The notes: generated by a model not told the origin, from the letters alone. DNA of 41,783 nucleotides from Muribaculaceae bacterium (GCA_017453505.1 JAFTEU010000175.1:1-41783); one strand, 5' to 3'. Counted from the stretch's first letter, positions 17,329-25,335 are shown. Made by a program: numbers and translations.

Positions 17329-18489
17329 ATGCTATTCAGTCTAGCCGTCTACCTGGGAACTGCCGCACTGATGGCATGGCTTGGCTGGCATGTGGGCCAG
17401 CGCGAGCAGCGGCTGATGGCTCAGGGTGGGGGAGAACTGCCGTTCTTGTCATGGGAGATCCTTGCTGCAATATCGGTCTATGTCCTGGTATCGGCCTTGC
17501 GCTGGCAGACGAGTTGGGACTACAACATGTATTACAGCAACTACATGGCGATGCAGTCCCTTGGACAGTACTCGCGTGAAAACTTTGAGCCAGGTTTCGA
17601 CTTGATCACAATAGCAATGGCAAGGGCCGGTCTGCACTATGCGTTTTACTTTGCATTCTGGGCAGCCTTCCACATCATCTTGTTGTATTATGCGTTGCGG
17701 CATCGCAAGATCCTCCTGCCTTGGGTGGCAATTTGTCTATTGATCGGCCCCATGTACCTGCAATGGATGAACGCTATCCGCCAGGCTGTAGTCGAGTGTC
17801 TTATGCTTGTCATGGTGGAGCTTATCGTTAAGCGCAAGTTCTGGCTTTATCTAGCATTATCACTGGTAGCAATGTTGATACACCGCATCTCGGTGCTACT
17901 GATTCCACTATATTTTGTGCCCCTGATTCCCATGCGTGGGGGAGTAAAACGCATGGTACCCTTTGTTGTGTTGTTGGTCATTGTGGCGCTTGGCTTTTTC
18001 CCGCAGTGGATACAATGGTGCTTTGAGCGTATCGGTTATCTTGCGAGTCTTTTGGGTTATGGGCATTATTACCGCTTGTTCACCAGTAATGATGCCGAGT
18101 ATGTGTTCTGGACGGTCATGGGGCCTACTCGACTATTCCCGATCCTATCTATAGGAATCATTATCTGGTACTATCCGTCCATCAAGCGCTTCTTCAATGG
18201 AGACCCTTACTTGGCTGCGATCTATCGCTTGTCTCTGGTATATATTGCCTATGTGAACCTATTTGCCAGCACGACGTTGTACTTGAGGCGGCCAGGAGAA
18301 CTCTTGAGAGGAGTTTTTCTCGTCATGATATCCTATGCGTTGTGTTACCTCTGGCGAGAACGTCGTTGGGTTCCATTCGCAGCGATGGTTTTCCTCAACC
18401 TATACTATATTTTTTATGAGATGATCAAGGCATCGGTTAACATGAGCAGTGTCTTGGCACCCGAATTGTATCACACATTCCTCTTCTGA
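17329..18489 (+). CDS. EpsG-family polysaccharide polymerase-like membrane protein
   Basis: A 386-residue multi-pass membrane protein with roughly ten hydrophobic segments. Motifs fit the EpsG family (Wzy-like exopolysaccharide/O-antigen polymerases): an Arg/Asp pair in the first loop (ALRWQTSWDYNMYY), FEPGFDLI, NAIRQAVVECLML and a His before a helix (MLIHRISVLLIPL). Such enzymes join lipid-linked repeat units in the inner membrane on the periplasmic side. The start codon lies only 12 nt after the sprA stop, so the two are probably co-transcribed. No glycosyltransferase or flippase genes surround it, unlike typical EPS loci. Family assignment is fairly sure; the polymer is unknown. The convergent terminator at 18511-18554 ends the run. 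Confidence 0.75.
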   Translation: MLFSLAVYLGTAALMAWLGWHVGQREQRLMAQGGGELPFLSWEILAAISVYVLVSALRWQTSWDYNMYYSNYMAMQSLGQYSRENFEPGFDLITIAMARAGLHYAFYFAFWAAFHIILLYYALRHRKILLPWVAICLLIGPMYLQWMNAIRQAVVECLMLVMVELIVKRKFWLYLALSLVAMLIHRISVLLIPLYFVPLIPMRGGVKRMVPFVVLLVIVALGFFPQWIQWCFERIGYLASLLGYGHYYRLFTSNDAEYVFWTVMGPTRLFPILSIGIIIWYYPSIKRFFNGDPYLAAIYRLSLVYIAYVNLFASTTLYLRRPGELLRGVFLVMISYALCYLWRERRWVPFAAMVFLNLYYIFYEMIKASVNMSSVLAPELYHTFLF

Positions 18490-18510
18490 CTTGGCTTGAA
18501 ATCATTATAT

Positions 18511-18554
18511 AACAAGAAACTCGTCAACTTTTAATTCTTGACGAGTTTCTCGTT
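18511..18554. terminator. Shared convergent hairpin
   Basis: A 17-bp inverted repeat with one mismatch (18511-18527 and 18538-18554, 10-nt loop) sits between the ends of the EpsG-like gene and the minus-strand nitroreductase gene. Neither side has a strong T-run. Confidence 0.65.
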
Positions 18555-18571
18555 ATTGTGTAGGACGGTGA

Positions 18572-19213
18572 TTATTCCTTCTTGCCGCCATACTTGTTGT
18601 AGCTGATGTTCTCTTCCTTGAACTTATCCTTGGGTTCTGGCGACTCATCAGGATATCCAATGCGGACGATTGCCAGAGGAATAATGTTCTGCGGGCAGTT
18701 CAATACATTCGCAATTTCAGCAGTGCGGTCCATTGCGGGATATGCTGCTGTCCAAACGGCTCCCAGCCCCAGGGCATGTGCGGCAAGCAGCAGGTTTTGG
18801 GTTGCCGCCGACGCATCTTCCACCCAGAAGTCCGGCATATTGCCATTGCCATCGGGTGTCTTAGTTTTGTCGGTGTCGCCGCAAACGGCAATCAGCAGCG
18901 GGGCGTTAGTAGGCTGTTTGCCAGAGAGCATGCCAATGGTGTTCTTGTCGTCAATGACAATGAAGTGCCACGGTTGCATGTTCATTGCTGTCGGCGCCGA
19001 CATGGCAGCTTTAAGCATGATGTCAATCTTTTCTTGTTCTACAGGCTGATCCTTGAACTGTCGAATGCTTGTACGAGTCATGATGTTCTCGATAGCGGCA
19101 TTGCCATTGTTGTCGCTAGAAGTAGTGGCTGTTGTTGTCTCTTCGCCTCCTTGAGTGGTGCATGCACCTAGCGCTAGCAAGACCGCGCTCATTGCTAATA
19201 ATATTTTCTTCAT
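18572..19213 (-). CDS. Nitroreductase-family lipoprotein
   Basis: A 213-residue FMN-dependent nitroreductase-fold protein. The FMN-binding signatures are TRTSIRQF (about 46-53) and SAPTAMNMQPWHF (about 72-84). The later segment DASAATQNLLLAAHALGLGAVW is a hallmark of the family. Unusually, the N-terminus is a lipoprotein signal with lipobox LGAC (Cys18), followed by a Thr/Ser/Gly-rich linker to about residue 40. The enzyme would thus be exported and lipid-anchored. The physiological substrate is not evident. A well-spaced promoter lies upstream (19252-19282), and the gene diverges from the YIP1-like gene. It appears to be monocistronic. Confidence 0.9.
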   Translation of the reverse strand: MKKILLAMSAVLLALGACTTQGGEETTTATTSSDNNGNAAIENIMTRTSIRQFKDQPVEQEKIDIMLKAAMSAPTAMNMQPWHFIVIDDKNTIGMLSGKQPTNAPLLIAVCGDTDKTKTPDGNGNMPDFWVEDASAATQNLLLAAHALGLGAVWTAAYPAMDRTAEIANVLNCPQNIIPLAIVRIGYPDESPEPKDKFKEENISYNKYGGKKE

Positions 19214-19251
19214 TTTCTTGATGTTGGTTGGTTAATAATACTAATTTCAGG

Positions 19252-19282
19252 CAAAGTTAATGAATCCATCTGTTTGAGCCAA
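19252..19282 (-). promoter_or_regulatory. Promoter of the nitroreductase gene
   Basis: Read on the minus strand: TTG (19282-19280), 20 bp, TAACTTTG (19259-19252), a full match to the Bacteroides -33/-7 consensus, 38 bp before the start codon. Confidence 0.75.
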
Positions 19283-19352
19283 TTTTTCGGCATGGTTTTT
19301 GCTAATGTAAATTAAATTCGCCCAACAGAGTTTATATTTGTAAATAATTATG

Positions 19353-19360
19353 TATCTTTG
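19353..19360 (+). promoter_or_regulatory. -7 box of the YIP1-like gene
   Basis: TATCTTTG fits TAnnTTTG. The nearest -33-like sequence (TTTA at 19331) is weak. The box overlaps the upstream TTG that would give a longer reading frame, so it argues for the ATG at 19379 as the true start. Confidence 0.55.
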
Positions 19361-19378
19361 CACCCGCAAATTTTGACA

Positions 19379-19927
19379 ATGAGCATTTGGCAGAACATAT
19401 GGTGTGTGATTACCGCCCCTAAATATGGGTGGGAAGTCATCAATGAGTCTAATATCCCCACGGGTAAGGTATTGCGCAGCGCATACATGCCTTTGTTGTG
19501 TGTGTTGGGTCTCTCATGCTTTGTGCCCATGATTTATGATAGCACGATTTCTTTTACCACGTCATTAATGACTGGCATCGTGCTCTTCTCCACCTATTTC
19601 ATTAGTTATTACATCATTATCTACCTCTTGGGAGGTTTTTACCCTGAGCTCGTCAAGACCGAGGGAGCGACAGCACGATTGAATGATTACATCCTGTATA
19701 ATCTGATTTTCCTTGTACTTCTCATAATTCTGAGCAAGCTGTTGCCCAGTGACTTCGCCCCAGTGAAGTTCCTGATGCTCTACTTGCCTTGGATGGCCTA
19801 TCGTGGCACAGATCATCTGTTTGTGAAGAAGGAAAAAGTAGCCAAGTTCGTTGTGTTGTCCTCTGCCTTGTTATTGGGCTTGCCCTTGCTGCTTGAGGCT
19901 GTCCTCGGCTTGTTCATCATTAAATGA
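19379..19927 (+). CDS. YIP1-like integral membrane protein
   Basis: A 182-residue polytopic membrane protein with about five hydrophobic segments. It opens with the motif MSIWQNIWCVITAPKYGW, which resembles bacterial YIP1-domain proteins (a conserved amphipathic Trp/Pro/Gly start before the helices). The function of bacterial YIP1 proteins is not known. The longer frame starting at a TTG at 19358 was rejected because that codon lies in a promoter -7 box. smpB begins 14 bp downstream on the same strand, so the two are probably co-transcribed. The family call is moderate; membrane location is clear. Confidence 0.65.
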   Translation: MSIWQNIWCVITAPKYGWEVINESNIPTGKVLRSAYMPLLCVLGLSCFVPMIYDSTISFTTSLMTGIVLFSTYFISYYIIIYLLGGFYPELVKTEGATARLNDYILYNLIFLVLLIILSKLLPSDFAPVKFLMLYLPWMAYRGTDHLFVKKEKVAKFVVLSSALLLGLPLLLEAVLGLFIIK

Positions 19928-19941
19928 AAAATTGATTAGCT

Positions 19942-20409
19942 ATGGCACGAAACAACAACCACAATACAACTGTAAATATAAAGAACCGCAAGGCCACCTT
20001 TGATTACGAGATCATAGAAACATTCACGGCTGGCATAGTCTTGACCGGAACAGAAATTAAATCCATTCGCCAAGGCAAGTGTGGCTTGACTGATACCTAT
20101 TGCATGGTCATCAATGGCGAGATCTGGGTCAAGAACATGTATATTGCTGAATACAGTTTCGGTTCCTACAACAACCACACGACCCATCGTGACCGCAAGC
20201 TGCTGCTCAACCGCAAGGAGATACGTCACATCGGCAAGGATACCATGCAGCCTGGTTTCTCGATTGTACCGCTTCGCCTTTTCATCAATGAGCGAGGTCT
20301 GGCCAAACTGGTTATTGCTATTGGCCGAGGCAAGAAGCAATTCGACAAGCGGCAGAGCATCAAGGAGCGCGAGGACAAACGCACCATCGACCGCATGTTC
20401 AAGAAGTGA
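19942..20409 (+). CDS. smpB: SsrA-binding protein SmpB
   Basis: Partner of tmRNA in trans-translation, rescuing ribosomes stalled on broken mRNAs. At 155 residues it has normal family length. It shows the OB-fold core ([26 protein letters not shown]), the [14 protein letters not shown] segment that contacts tmRNA, and the basic C-terminal tail ([23 protein letters not shown]) that enters the decoding centre. It sits 14 bp after the YIP1-like gene. The tmRNA gene ssrA was not found in this window. Confidence 0.97.
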   Translation: MARNNNHNTTVNIKNRKATFDYEIIETFTAGIVLTGTEIKSIRQGKCGLTDTYCMVINGEIWVKNMYIAEYSFGSYNNHTTHRDRKLLLNRKEIRHIGKDTMQPGFSIVPLRLFINERGLAKLVIAIGRGKKQFDKRQSIKEREDKRTIDRMFKK

Positions 20410-20433
20410 TTCTGTGTAGTTGTATTAGTATAA

Positions 20434-20464
20434 ATTCAGGCGGCCTCATGGAGGTCGCCTGAAT
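20434..20464. terminator. Convergent hairpin between smpB and the decarboxylase operon
   Basis: A 14-bp stem (ATTCAGGCGGCCTC / GAGGTCGCCTGAAT, one G-T pair, ATG loop) lies between the convergent smpB and beta-subunit genes. There is no long T-run on either side. Confidence 0.65.
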
Positions 20465-20491
20465 CATTGATATAGAGGATAAAGTTAGTTT

Positions 20492-21646
20492 TTATCCGAG
20501 GAAGCCCAGAAGGACACCAGCGGCAACTGCCGAACCGATCACACCGGCCACATTGGGACCCATAGCGTGCATGAGAAGGTAGTTGCTGGGATCAGCCTTC
20601 AAACCCTGGTCGTTACTGATGCGTGCAGCCATGGGAACGGCCGAAACACCAGCATTGCCGATCAGCGGGTTCAGCTTCTTGCTCTTCGGCAGGATCAGGT
20701 TGAAGATCTTAACGAACAGCACACCCGAGCAGGTTGCAATGACAAATGCACAGAAACCGAGGAAGAAGATAAAGATAGTCTCCTTGGTCAGGAACTGCGA
20801 AGCCTGAGTCGAGGCACCTACGGTCATACCGAGCAGAATGGTCACGATGTCGGTCATGGCGTTGCTGGCAGTATTGGCCAGACGCTTGGTCACACCGCTC
20901 TCACGCAGCAAGTTGCCGAAGAACAGCATTCCCAGCAGGGGAATAGCCGAGGGAACAACGAAGCAGGTCAAGATGAGGCCAAAGATCGGGAAGAGGATCT
21001 TCTCGTTCTGGCTCACCTTGCGGGCAGGCTTCATGCGCATCTTGCGCTCCTTCTCAGTTGTGAGCAGTCGCATGATGGGCGGTTGGATTACCGGCACGAG
21101 GGCCATGTAGCTATACGCACTCACAGCAATAGCGCCCATCAAGTTGGGAGCCAGCTTTGACGACAGGAAGATTGCCGTGGGGCCATCGGCACCACCAATG
21201 ATGGCAATAGCACCTGCCTGGTCGGGCATGAAGCCCAGTGCCAAGGCAATCATGTAAGCGCCAAAGATACCGAACTGGGCAGATGCACCCACAAGCATCA
21301 GTTTGGGGTTTGCAATGAGGGCGCCAAAGTCAGTCATGGCACCGATTCCCAGGAAGATTAGAGGTGGATACCATCCGTTGCGCACACCTTGATACAAGAT
21401 GTTCAACACGGAGCCCTCCTCATAGATGCCGATTTCGTTGCCGGGCTGGAACGGAATGTTACCGATCAAGATACCGAAGCCGATGGGAACGAGCAGCATG
21501 GGCTCGAAATCATGTTTGATGGCCAGATAGATAAAGAACAGGCCGACCAAAATCATGATCAGGTTAGTGTAATCAAAGTTGTAGAATCCGGTAAAATGCC
21601 AGAAGTCCATCAACTTATTGAACAGGAAAGCATCAAGCAGTACCAT
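20492..21646 (-). CDS. Na+-translocating decarboxylase beta subunit (methylmalonyl-CoA type by context)
   Basis: Integral membrane subunit of the biotin-dependent Na+ pump, which decarboxylates carboxybiotin and moves Na+ outward. Family motifs are GIGAMTDFGALIANP, IIGGADGPTAIFLSSKLAP and GNAGVSAVPMAARISN; the Asp in GGADGPT and downstream Tyr residues correspond to the ion and proton path in OadB/MmdB/GcdB. About ten helices are visible. The start is set at the ATG at 21646 (384 residues) rather than a TTG two codons upstream. It is the last gene of the minus-strand operon, 15 bp after the biotin carrier. Oxaloacetate specificity is less likely because the operon also encodes methylmalonyl-CoA epimerase. 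Confidence 0.93.
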   Translation of the reverse strand: MVLLDAFLFNKLMDFWHFTGFYNFDYTNLIMILVGLFFIYLAIKHDFEPMLLVPIGFGILIGNIPFQPGNEIGIYEEGSVLNILYQGVRNGWYPPLIFLGIGAMTDFGALIANPKLMLVGASAQFGIFGAYMIALALGFMPDQAGAIAIIGGADGPTAIFLSSKLAPNLMGAIAVSAYSYMALVPVIQPPIMRLLTTEKERKMRMKPARKVSQNEKILFPIFGLILTCFVVPSAIPLLGMLFFGNLLRESGVTKRLANTASNAMTDIVTILLGMTVGASTQASQFLTKETIFIFFLGFCAFVIATCSGVLFVKIFNLILPKSKKLNPLIGNAGVSAVPMAARISNDQGLKADPSNYLLMHAMGPNVAGVIGSAVAAGVLLGFLG

Positions 21647-21661
21647 AATCAATGGATTTTA

Positions 21662-22093
21662 TTAACCGATTACCATGATTGTGTTACCCTCGAGTACCGA
21701 ATCCTCCTTCGATACCTCAATGCTCTTGACGGTACCGTCAACGCCAGCATGGATCTCATTGCCCATCTTCATGGCCTCGAGGATGCAAACGACATCGTCG
21801 GCCTTGACTTGCTGACCTACCTTGACAAAGATGTCCTTGATCACGCCGGGAAGCGGTGACTCGATCACGTGACCACCAGCTGCGGGAGCGGCCTTGCGGG
21901 CTGCAGGCTTGGGAGCGGCTACGGGAGCATCGCTCACGGCTACGCGCTTCACGGCGGGAGCGGCCTTGGGCTGCTCGGGCAACTCAACGTCATAGGCCAC
22001 ACCGTTCAATTGGATGTGGGCGATATTGCCCTCAATGTTATCAATGGCAACATTGTACTCGTTTCCATTGATTTTATATTTATATTCCTTCAT
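21662..22093 (-). CDS. Biotin carboxyl carrier subunit of the decarboxylase
   Basis: A 143-residue biotinyl carrier that shuttles CO2 from the carboxyltransferase to the membrane beta subunit. The C-terminal domain (about 75-143) contains the biotinylation motif EAMKM with the modified Lys109. It follows a flexible Ala/Pro/Lys-rich linker (about 42-72) and an N-terminal beta-rich segment. It lies between the gamma and beta subunit genes and matches the separate MmdC-like carrier arrangement rather than an OadA fusion. A 95-bp gap with short repeats separates it from the gamma subunit gene, so expression may be tuned separately. Confidence 0.95.
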   Translation of the reverse strand: MKEYKYKINGNEYNVAIDNIEGNIAHIQLNGVAYDVELPEQPKAAPAVKRVAVSDAPVAAPKPAARKAAPAAGGHVIESPLPGVIKDIFVKVGQQVKADDVVCILEAMKMGNEIHAGVDGTVKSIEVSKEDSVLEGNTIMVIG

Positions 22094-22188
22094 TTTGTAT
22101 TAAGTTTTTAGTTCTCAGTTTTCAGTTTTCAGTTGAATGCGGATGCTGCTGACAACTGGTCGCTGAAGACTTATAACTGAAAATATGA
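22094..22188 (-). repeat. Intra-operon spacer with 7-nt repeats and long-range inverted repeat
   Basis: Three tandem copies of a 7-nt unit (CAGTTTT period, 22114-22134) are followed about 40 nt away by AACTGAAAA (22175-22183), a perfect inverse of TTTTCAGTT at 22126-22134. The spacer could fold into a stem closed by 9 bp between the gamma and carrier genes. No T-run suggesting full termination was seen. Confidence 0.5.
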
Positions 22189-23214
22189 TTATTTCTTGAT
22201 AACAGGTAATTCACGCATCAGACCGGCCTTGGTGGCCCAGGCCGAACCATCACGGGGAGTCAGTGTCAGAACACCGCTCTCCTGGTCATGGGCATTCAAG
22301 TGCTGATACAAGGCGAAGCAGATGGCTGCCATTTTCTCACCGTCGAGGTCACCACTGGCGGGCACAGCTGCGGCGGCCTGTGCTACAGGAGCACTAACCT
22401 CTGCCTCATTGTCACCAGCACTGCGCTTGCTGACGATGCCGAACAACTTGAAGCAGATATAGAGAATGGCAAGGGCTCCGAACACTACCGACATTGCAAG
22501 CAAGGCAATCCAGTAGCCATGGGGATCCTTATCGTGGAAAGCATCGATGTTCTCGTTCACCTCTCGGATGTTGTAATTACCCTTGGTGATAGCGGTCTCA
22601 ATGGTCTTTCCGTCCTTAACCGTCCAAATGGAGTCAGCGGGAATGTTGTCGTTCAACACGCTGGGCAGACGGCCTTCGGCCTTGATAGCATAGGTTTCAC
22701 CAGGATTGAGCGTGGCGGGAATCGTCACGTCATCAACCAGGTCACCATTCACGTCATAGAGGGCGATATAATTGTCCTTGCCGGCAGTGAAGGTAAAAGG
22801 CATGTGGAACGTGCCAGCCTTGGGGTTACCGTCGGCTTCCATGACAAAGTGGGTGCGGGGAGCAATCTTGGTGTTGCGCTCATCGCCACGGGGAATCTCA
22901 TAGATGTCCATGGGACGGGCTTCACACAGCTCGAGCAGCACCTGATTGGGCTTCTTGTTGGTGCCCTTGTTCATATCGAAGACCTTCTGAATCTCCTCGC
23001 GGCTAAGCGTGGTGATGAACATCTTCTCGACGGCATTAGTACCATAGGACGAGTTATAGAACTCGACCCAGCCATCGCCGCCCGTAGTGTCCTGCTGCAC
23101 CATTACCTCGTTGATACGCACGTTCTTGCGGCCCTGGGCCAACGTGGGCAGTGCGAGGATGGCGCACAGCAGCATCAGTGTCAATGCTCTTTTACTCATA
23201 ATAGTGGAATGCAT
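22189..23214 (-). CDS. OadG-type gamma subunit with N-terminal lamin-tail-like domain
   Basis: Exported, membrane-anchored subunit of the Na+-pumping decarboxylase. The N-terminus has a signal peptide (ending about TLAQ). An extracytoplasmic beta-rich domain then starts with VRINEVMV and GWVEFYNSSYG, the hallmark pattern of lamin-tail (LTD) domains. A single helix is visible near 233-258 (YWIALLAMSVVFGALAILY). The cytoplasmic C-terminus has an Ala/Pro-rich linker and a conserved block with AAICFALYQHL and AWATKAGLMRELP. Classical OadG proteins are about 80-90 residues; the extra length is the N-terminal domain. The ATG six codons in (23199) is an alternative start. It follows mmdA by five bases. 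Confidence 0.85.
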   Translation of the reverse strand: MHSTIMSKRALTLMLLCAILALPTLAQGRKNVRINEVMVQQDTTGGDGWVEFYNSSYGTNAVEKMFITTLSREEIQKVFDMNKGTNKKPNQVLLELCEARPMDIYEIPRGDERNTKIAPRTHFVMEADGNPKAGTFHMPFTFTAGKDNYIALYDVNGDLVDDVTIPATLNPGETYAIKAEGRLPSVLNDNIPADSIWTVKDGKTIETAITKGNYNIREVNENIDAFHDKDPHGYWIALLAMSVVFGALAILYICFKLFGIVSKRSAGDNEAEVSAPVAQAAAAVPASGDLDGEKMAAICFALYQHLNAHDQESGVLTLTPRDGSAWATKAGLMRELPVIKK

Positions 23215-23219
23215 TGAGA

Positions 23220-24833
23220 TTACAAGGGGATGTTACCGTGCTTCTTGGCAGGGTTGGTCAACTTCTTGGTGCGCAGCACTTCCAGAGCGCGGATAACGCG
23301 GAAGCGGGTATTCCTCGGCTCAATCACGTCATCGATGTAGCCATAGCGGGCTGCATTGTAAGGCGTGCAGAAGAGGTTGTTGTACTCGTCCTCCTTGTCC
23401 TGGATGAACTTCTTGCCAGCCTCGAGCAGCTCCTTGGCCTTCTTCTCGTCACCAGCGGCCTTGGCTTCCTCGGCCTGGGTCTTGAAGTTCTTGCTATCCT
23501 TGGCGTACAGAATCTCGGCAGCACCGGCAGCGCCCATCACAGCGATTTCGGCGCTGGGCCATGCATAGTTCAAGTCACCACGCAGCTGCTTGCAGCTCAT
23601 CACGATGTGAGAGCCACCGTAGCTCTTGCGCAGGGTAACAGTAACCTTGGGCACAGTTGCTTCACCATAGGCATAGAGCAACTTGGCACCGTTCATGATC
23701 ACGGCGTTATACTCTTGACCGGTACCGGGCAGGAATCCAGGCACGTCAACGAGGGTTACCAGAGGAATATTGAAGGCATCGCAGAAGCGCACGAAGCGGC
23801 CACCCTTCTTGGAAGCATTTACGTCGAGAACACCGGCCATGCAGTTGGGCTGGTTGGCGACAACGCCCACCGACTGACCGTTGAAGCGGGCAAAGCCGAC
23901 GATGATGTTCTTGGCAAAGTCCTTGTGTACCTCAAGGAACTCACCGTTATCGACGATGGCGCTGATGACCTGATACATGTCATAGGGGTCGTTGGCGCTC
24001 TCGGGGATGATGCTGTTCAGAGCATCCTCCATGCGGTCGATGGGATCGGTGCACTCCACACGGGGAGTCTCTTCCATGTTGTTGCTGGGCATGTAGCTCA
24101 ACAACTGACGGATGATGGCGATAGCCTCTTCCTCAGTCTCGGCGGCAAAGTGTGCCACACCGCTCTTGCTGGCATGAACACCAGCACCACCCAGCTGCTC
24201 CTGGGTCACGTTCTCGCCAGTCACGGTCTTAACAACCTTGGGACCGGTCAGGAACATGAAGGAGATACCCTTAGCCATGATGATGAAGTCGGTAAGGGCA
24301 GGGGAGTAAACAGCACCACCGGCGCAGGGGCCAAGGATGGCGCTGATCTGGGGAATAACACCAGATGCGTTGATATTGCGTTGGAAAATCTCGGCATAAC
24401 CAGCAAGTGCGTTAACACTCTCCTGGATTCGGGCACCGCCCGAGTCGTTCAGACCAATGACAGGAGCACCCTGCTTCATGGCCAGATCCATCACCTTACA
24501 CATCTTCAGTGCCATGGTCTCACCCAGTGAACCACCAATGACGGTAGCATCCTGAGCAAAGACGTAAACCAAACGGCCACCGACGGTACCGAAACCGGTC
24601 ACGACGCCGTCACCATCATAGGTCTTCTTCTCCATGCCGAAGTTGGTGCAGCGATGCTGAACAAACATGTCCAGTTCCTCAAAGCTGCCCTCGTCAAGGA
24701 GCATATTGATTCGCTCACGGGCAGTGAATTTGCCCTTCTCGTGCTGCTTGGCAATAGCCTTCTCGCCACCGCCCAGGCGTGCTTTCTCGCGACGCTCGAT
24801 CAGCTCTTGGATTTTATCGAGTTGTTTTCCCAT
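23220..24833 (-). CDS. mmdA: Methylmalonyl-CoA decarboxylase alpha subunit (carboxyltransferase)
   Basis: Cytoplasmic carboxyltransferase that transfers CO2 from (S)-methylmalonyl-CoA to biotin, giving propionyl-CoA. At 537 residues it belongs to the PccB/MmdA family. Two crotonase-like halves are visible, with acyl-CoA and carboxybiotin oxyanion motifs NDSGGARIQE (about 149-158), GPCAGGAVYSPALTD and VPGFLPGTGQE. A charged helical insertion (about 445-480, KDSKNFKTQAEEAKAAGDEKKAK) lies in the second half, as I recall for Bacteroidales homologues. It is 15 bp after the epimerase and five before the gamma gene. Propionyl-CoA carboxylase in reverse is an alternative, but the membrane beta/gamma subunits argue for the Na+-pumping decarboxylase. 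Confidence 0.93.
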   Translation of the reverse strand: MGKQLDKIQELIERREKARLGGGEKAIAKQHEKGKFTARERINMLLDEGSFEELDMFVQHRCTNFGMEKKTYDGDGVVTGFGTVGGRLVYVFAQDATVIGGSLGETMALKMCKVMDLAMKQGAPVIGLNDSGGARIQESVNALAGYAEIFQRNINASGVIPQISAILGPCAGGAVYSPALTDFIIMAKGISFMFLTGPKVVKTVTGENVTQEQLGGAGVHASKSGVAHFAAETEEEAIAIIRQLLSYMPSNNMEETPRVECTDPIDRMEDALNSIIPESANDPYDMYQVISAIVDNGEFLEVHKDFAKNIIVGFARFNGQSVGVVANQPNCMAGVLDVNASKKGGRFVRFCDAFNIPLVTLVDVPGFLPGTGQEYNAVIMNGAKLLYAYGEATVPKVTVTLRKSYGGSHIVMSCKQLRGDLNYAWPSAEIAVMGAAGAAEILYAKDSKNFKTQAEEAKAAGDEKKAKELLEAGKKFIQDKEDEYNNLFCTPYNAARYGYIDDVIEPRNTRFRVIRALEVLRTKKLTNPAKKHGNIPL

Positions 24834-24848
24834 GTCTATCGGTCTTGA

Positions 24849-25268
24849 TTACTTGTTGGGATTTTCGCAAAGCTCTAACAAGGCACCACAAGTGGTCTTG
24901 GGATGCAGGAAGGCGATATTCAGGCCCTCGGCACCCTTGCGGGGCTGTGCGTCGATAACGCGGCCACCCTTCTCCTGTACTTCGTTCAATGCGTTCTGCA
25001 CGCCGTCCTCAACAGCAAATGCAACGTGCTGGATACCACCACGGCCACCGTTCTTCTCGATGAACTTGGCGATTGCGCTCTCGGGAGCAGTTGCCTCGAG
25101 CAGCTCAATCTTGGTCTGGCCTACCTGGAAAAAGGCGGTCCTTACCTTTTGGTCAGCAACTTCTTCAATAGCAAAGCACTTGAAGCCCAGCATGTTCTCG
25201 TAGAAAGGAATAGCCTCCTCAAGCGAGGTGACAGCGATTCCCACGTGTTCGATGTGCGAAATGTTCAT
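24849..25268 (-). CDS. mce: Methylmalonyl-CoA epimerase
   Basis: Interconverts (R)- and (S)-methylmalonyl-CoA, linking the B12-dependent mutase to the decarboxylase. A 139-residue glyoxalase/VOC-fold protein with paired beta-alpha-beta-beta-beta modules. Likely metal ligands are the His in IEHVGIAV, the His in GGIQHVAFAVED and the Glu in GALLELCENP. The start is set at ATG 25268; the upstream TTG at 25289 would add seven residues that do not fit the family. It is the first gene of the operon. A -7-like TACTTTTG lies at 25335-25328 on the minus strand but without a well-placed -33. Confidence 0.93.
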   Translation of the reverse strand: MNISHIEHVGIAVTSLEEAIPFYENMLGFKCFAIEEVADQKVRTAFFQVGQTKIELLEATAPESAIAKFIEKNGGRGGIQHVAFAVEDGVQNALNEVQEKGGRVIDAQPRKGAEGLNIAFLHPKTTCGALLELCENPNK

Positions 25269-25327
25269 AACTTTCTGTCTTTTAATCAATTATTTAATGT
25301 AAATAAGTTAAATTTCAAAATAACGCA

Positions 25328-25335
25328 CAAAAGTA
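25328..25335 (-). promoter_or_regulatory. -7 box of the decarboxylase operon
   Basis: On the minus strand TACTTTTG fits TAnnTTTG, 60 bp before the epimerase ATG. No TTG is found at 19-21 bp. Confidence 0.4.

Noticed and set aside
22114..22183. Possible CRISPR or insertion sequence remnant in the repeat spacer
   Set aside because: The repeats are only 7 nt, contiguous and without spacers; no transposase fragment or target duplication was seen.
22288..23217. 309-codon plus-strand frame
   Set aside because: Antisense to the gamma subunit gene, low-complexity composition, no recognisable domain.
23214..24530. 438-codon plus-strand frame
   Set aside because: Antisense shadow of mmdA; the minus-strand protein has clear catalytic motifs and operon context.
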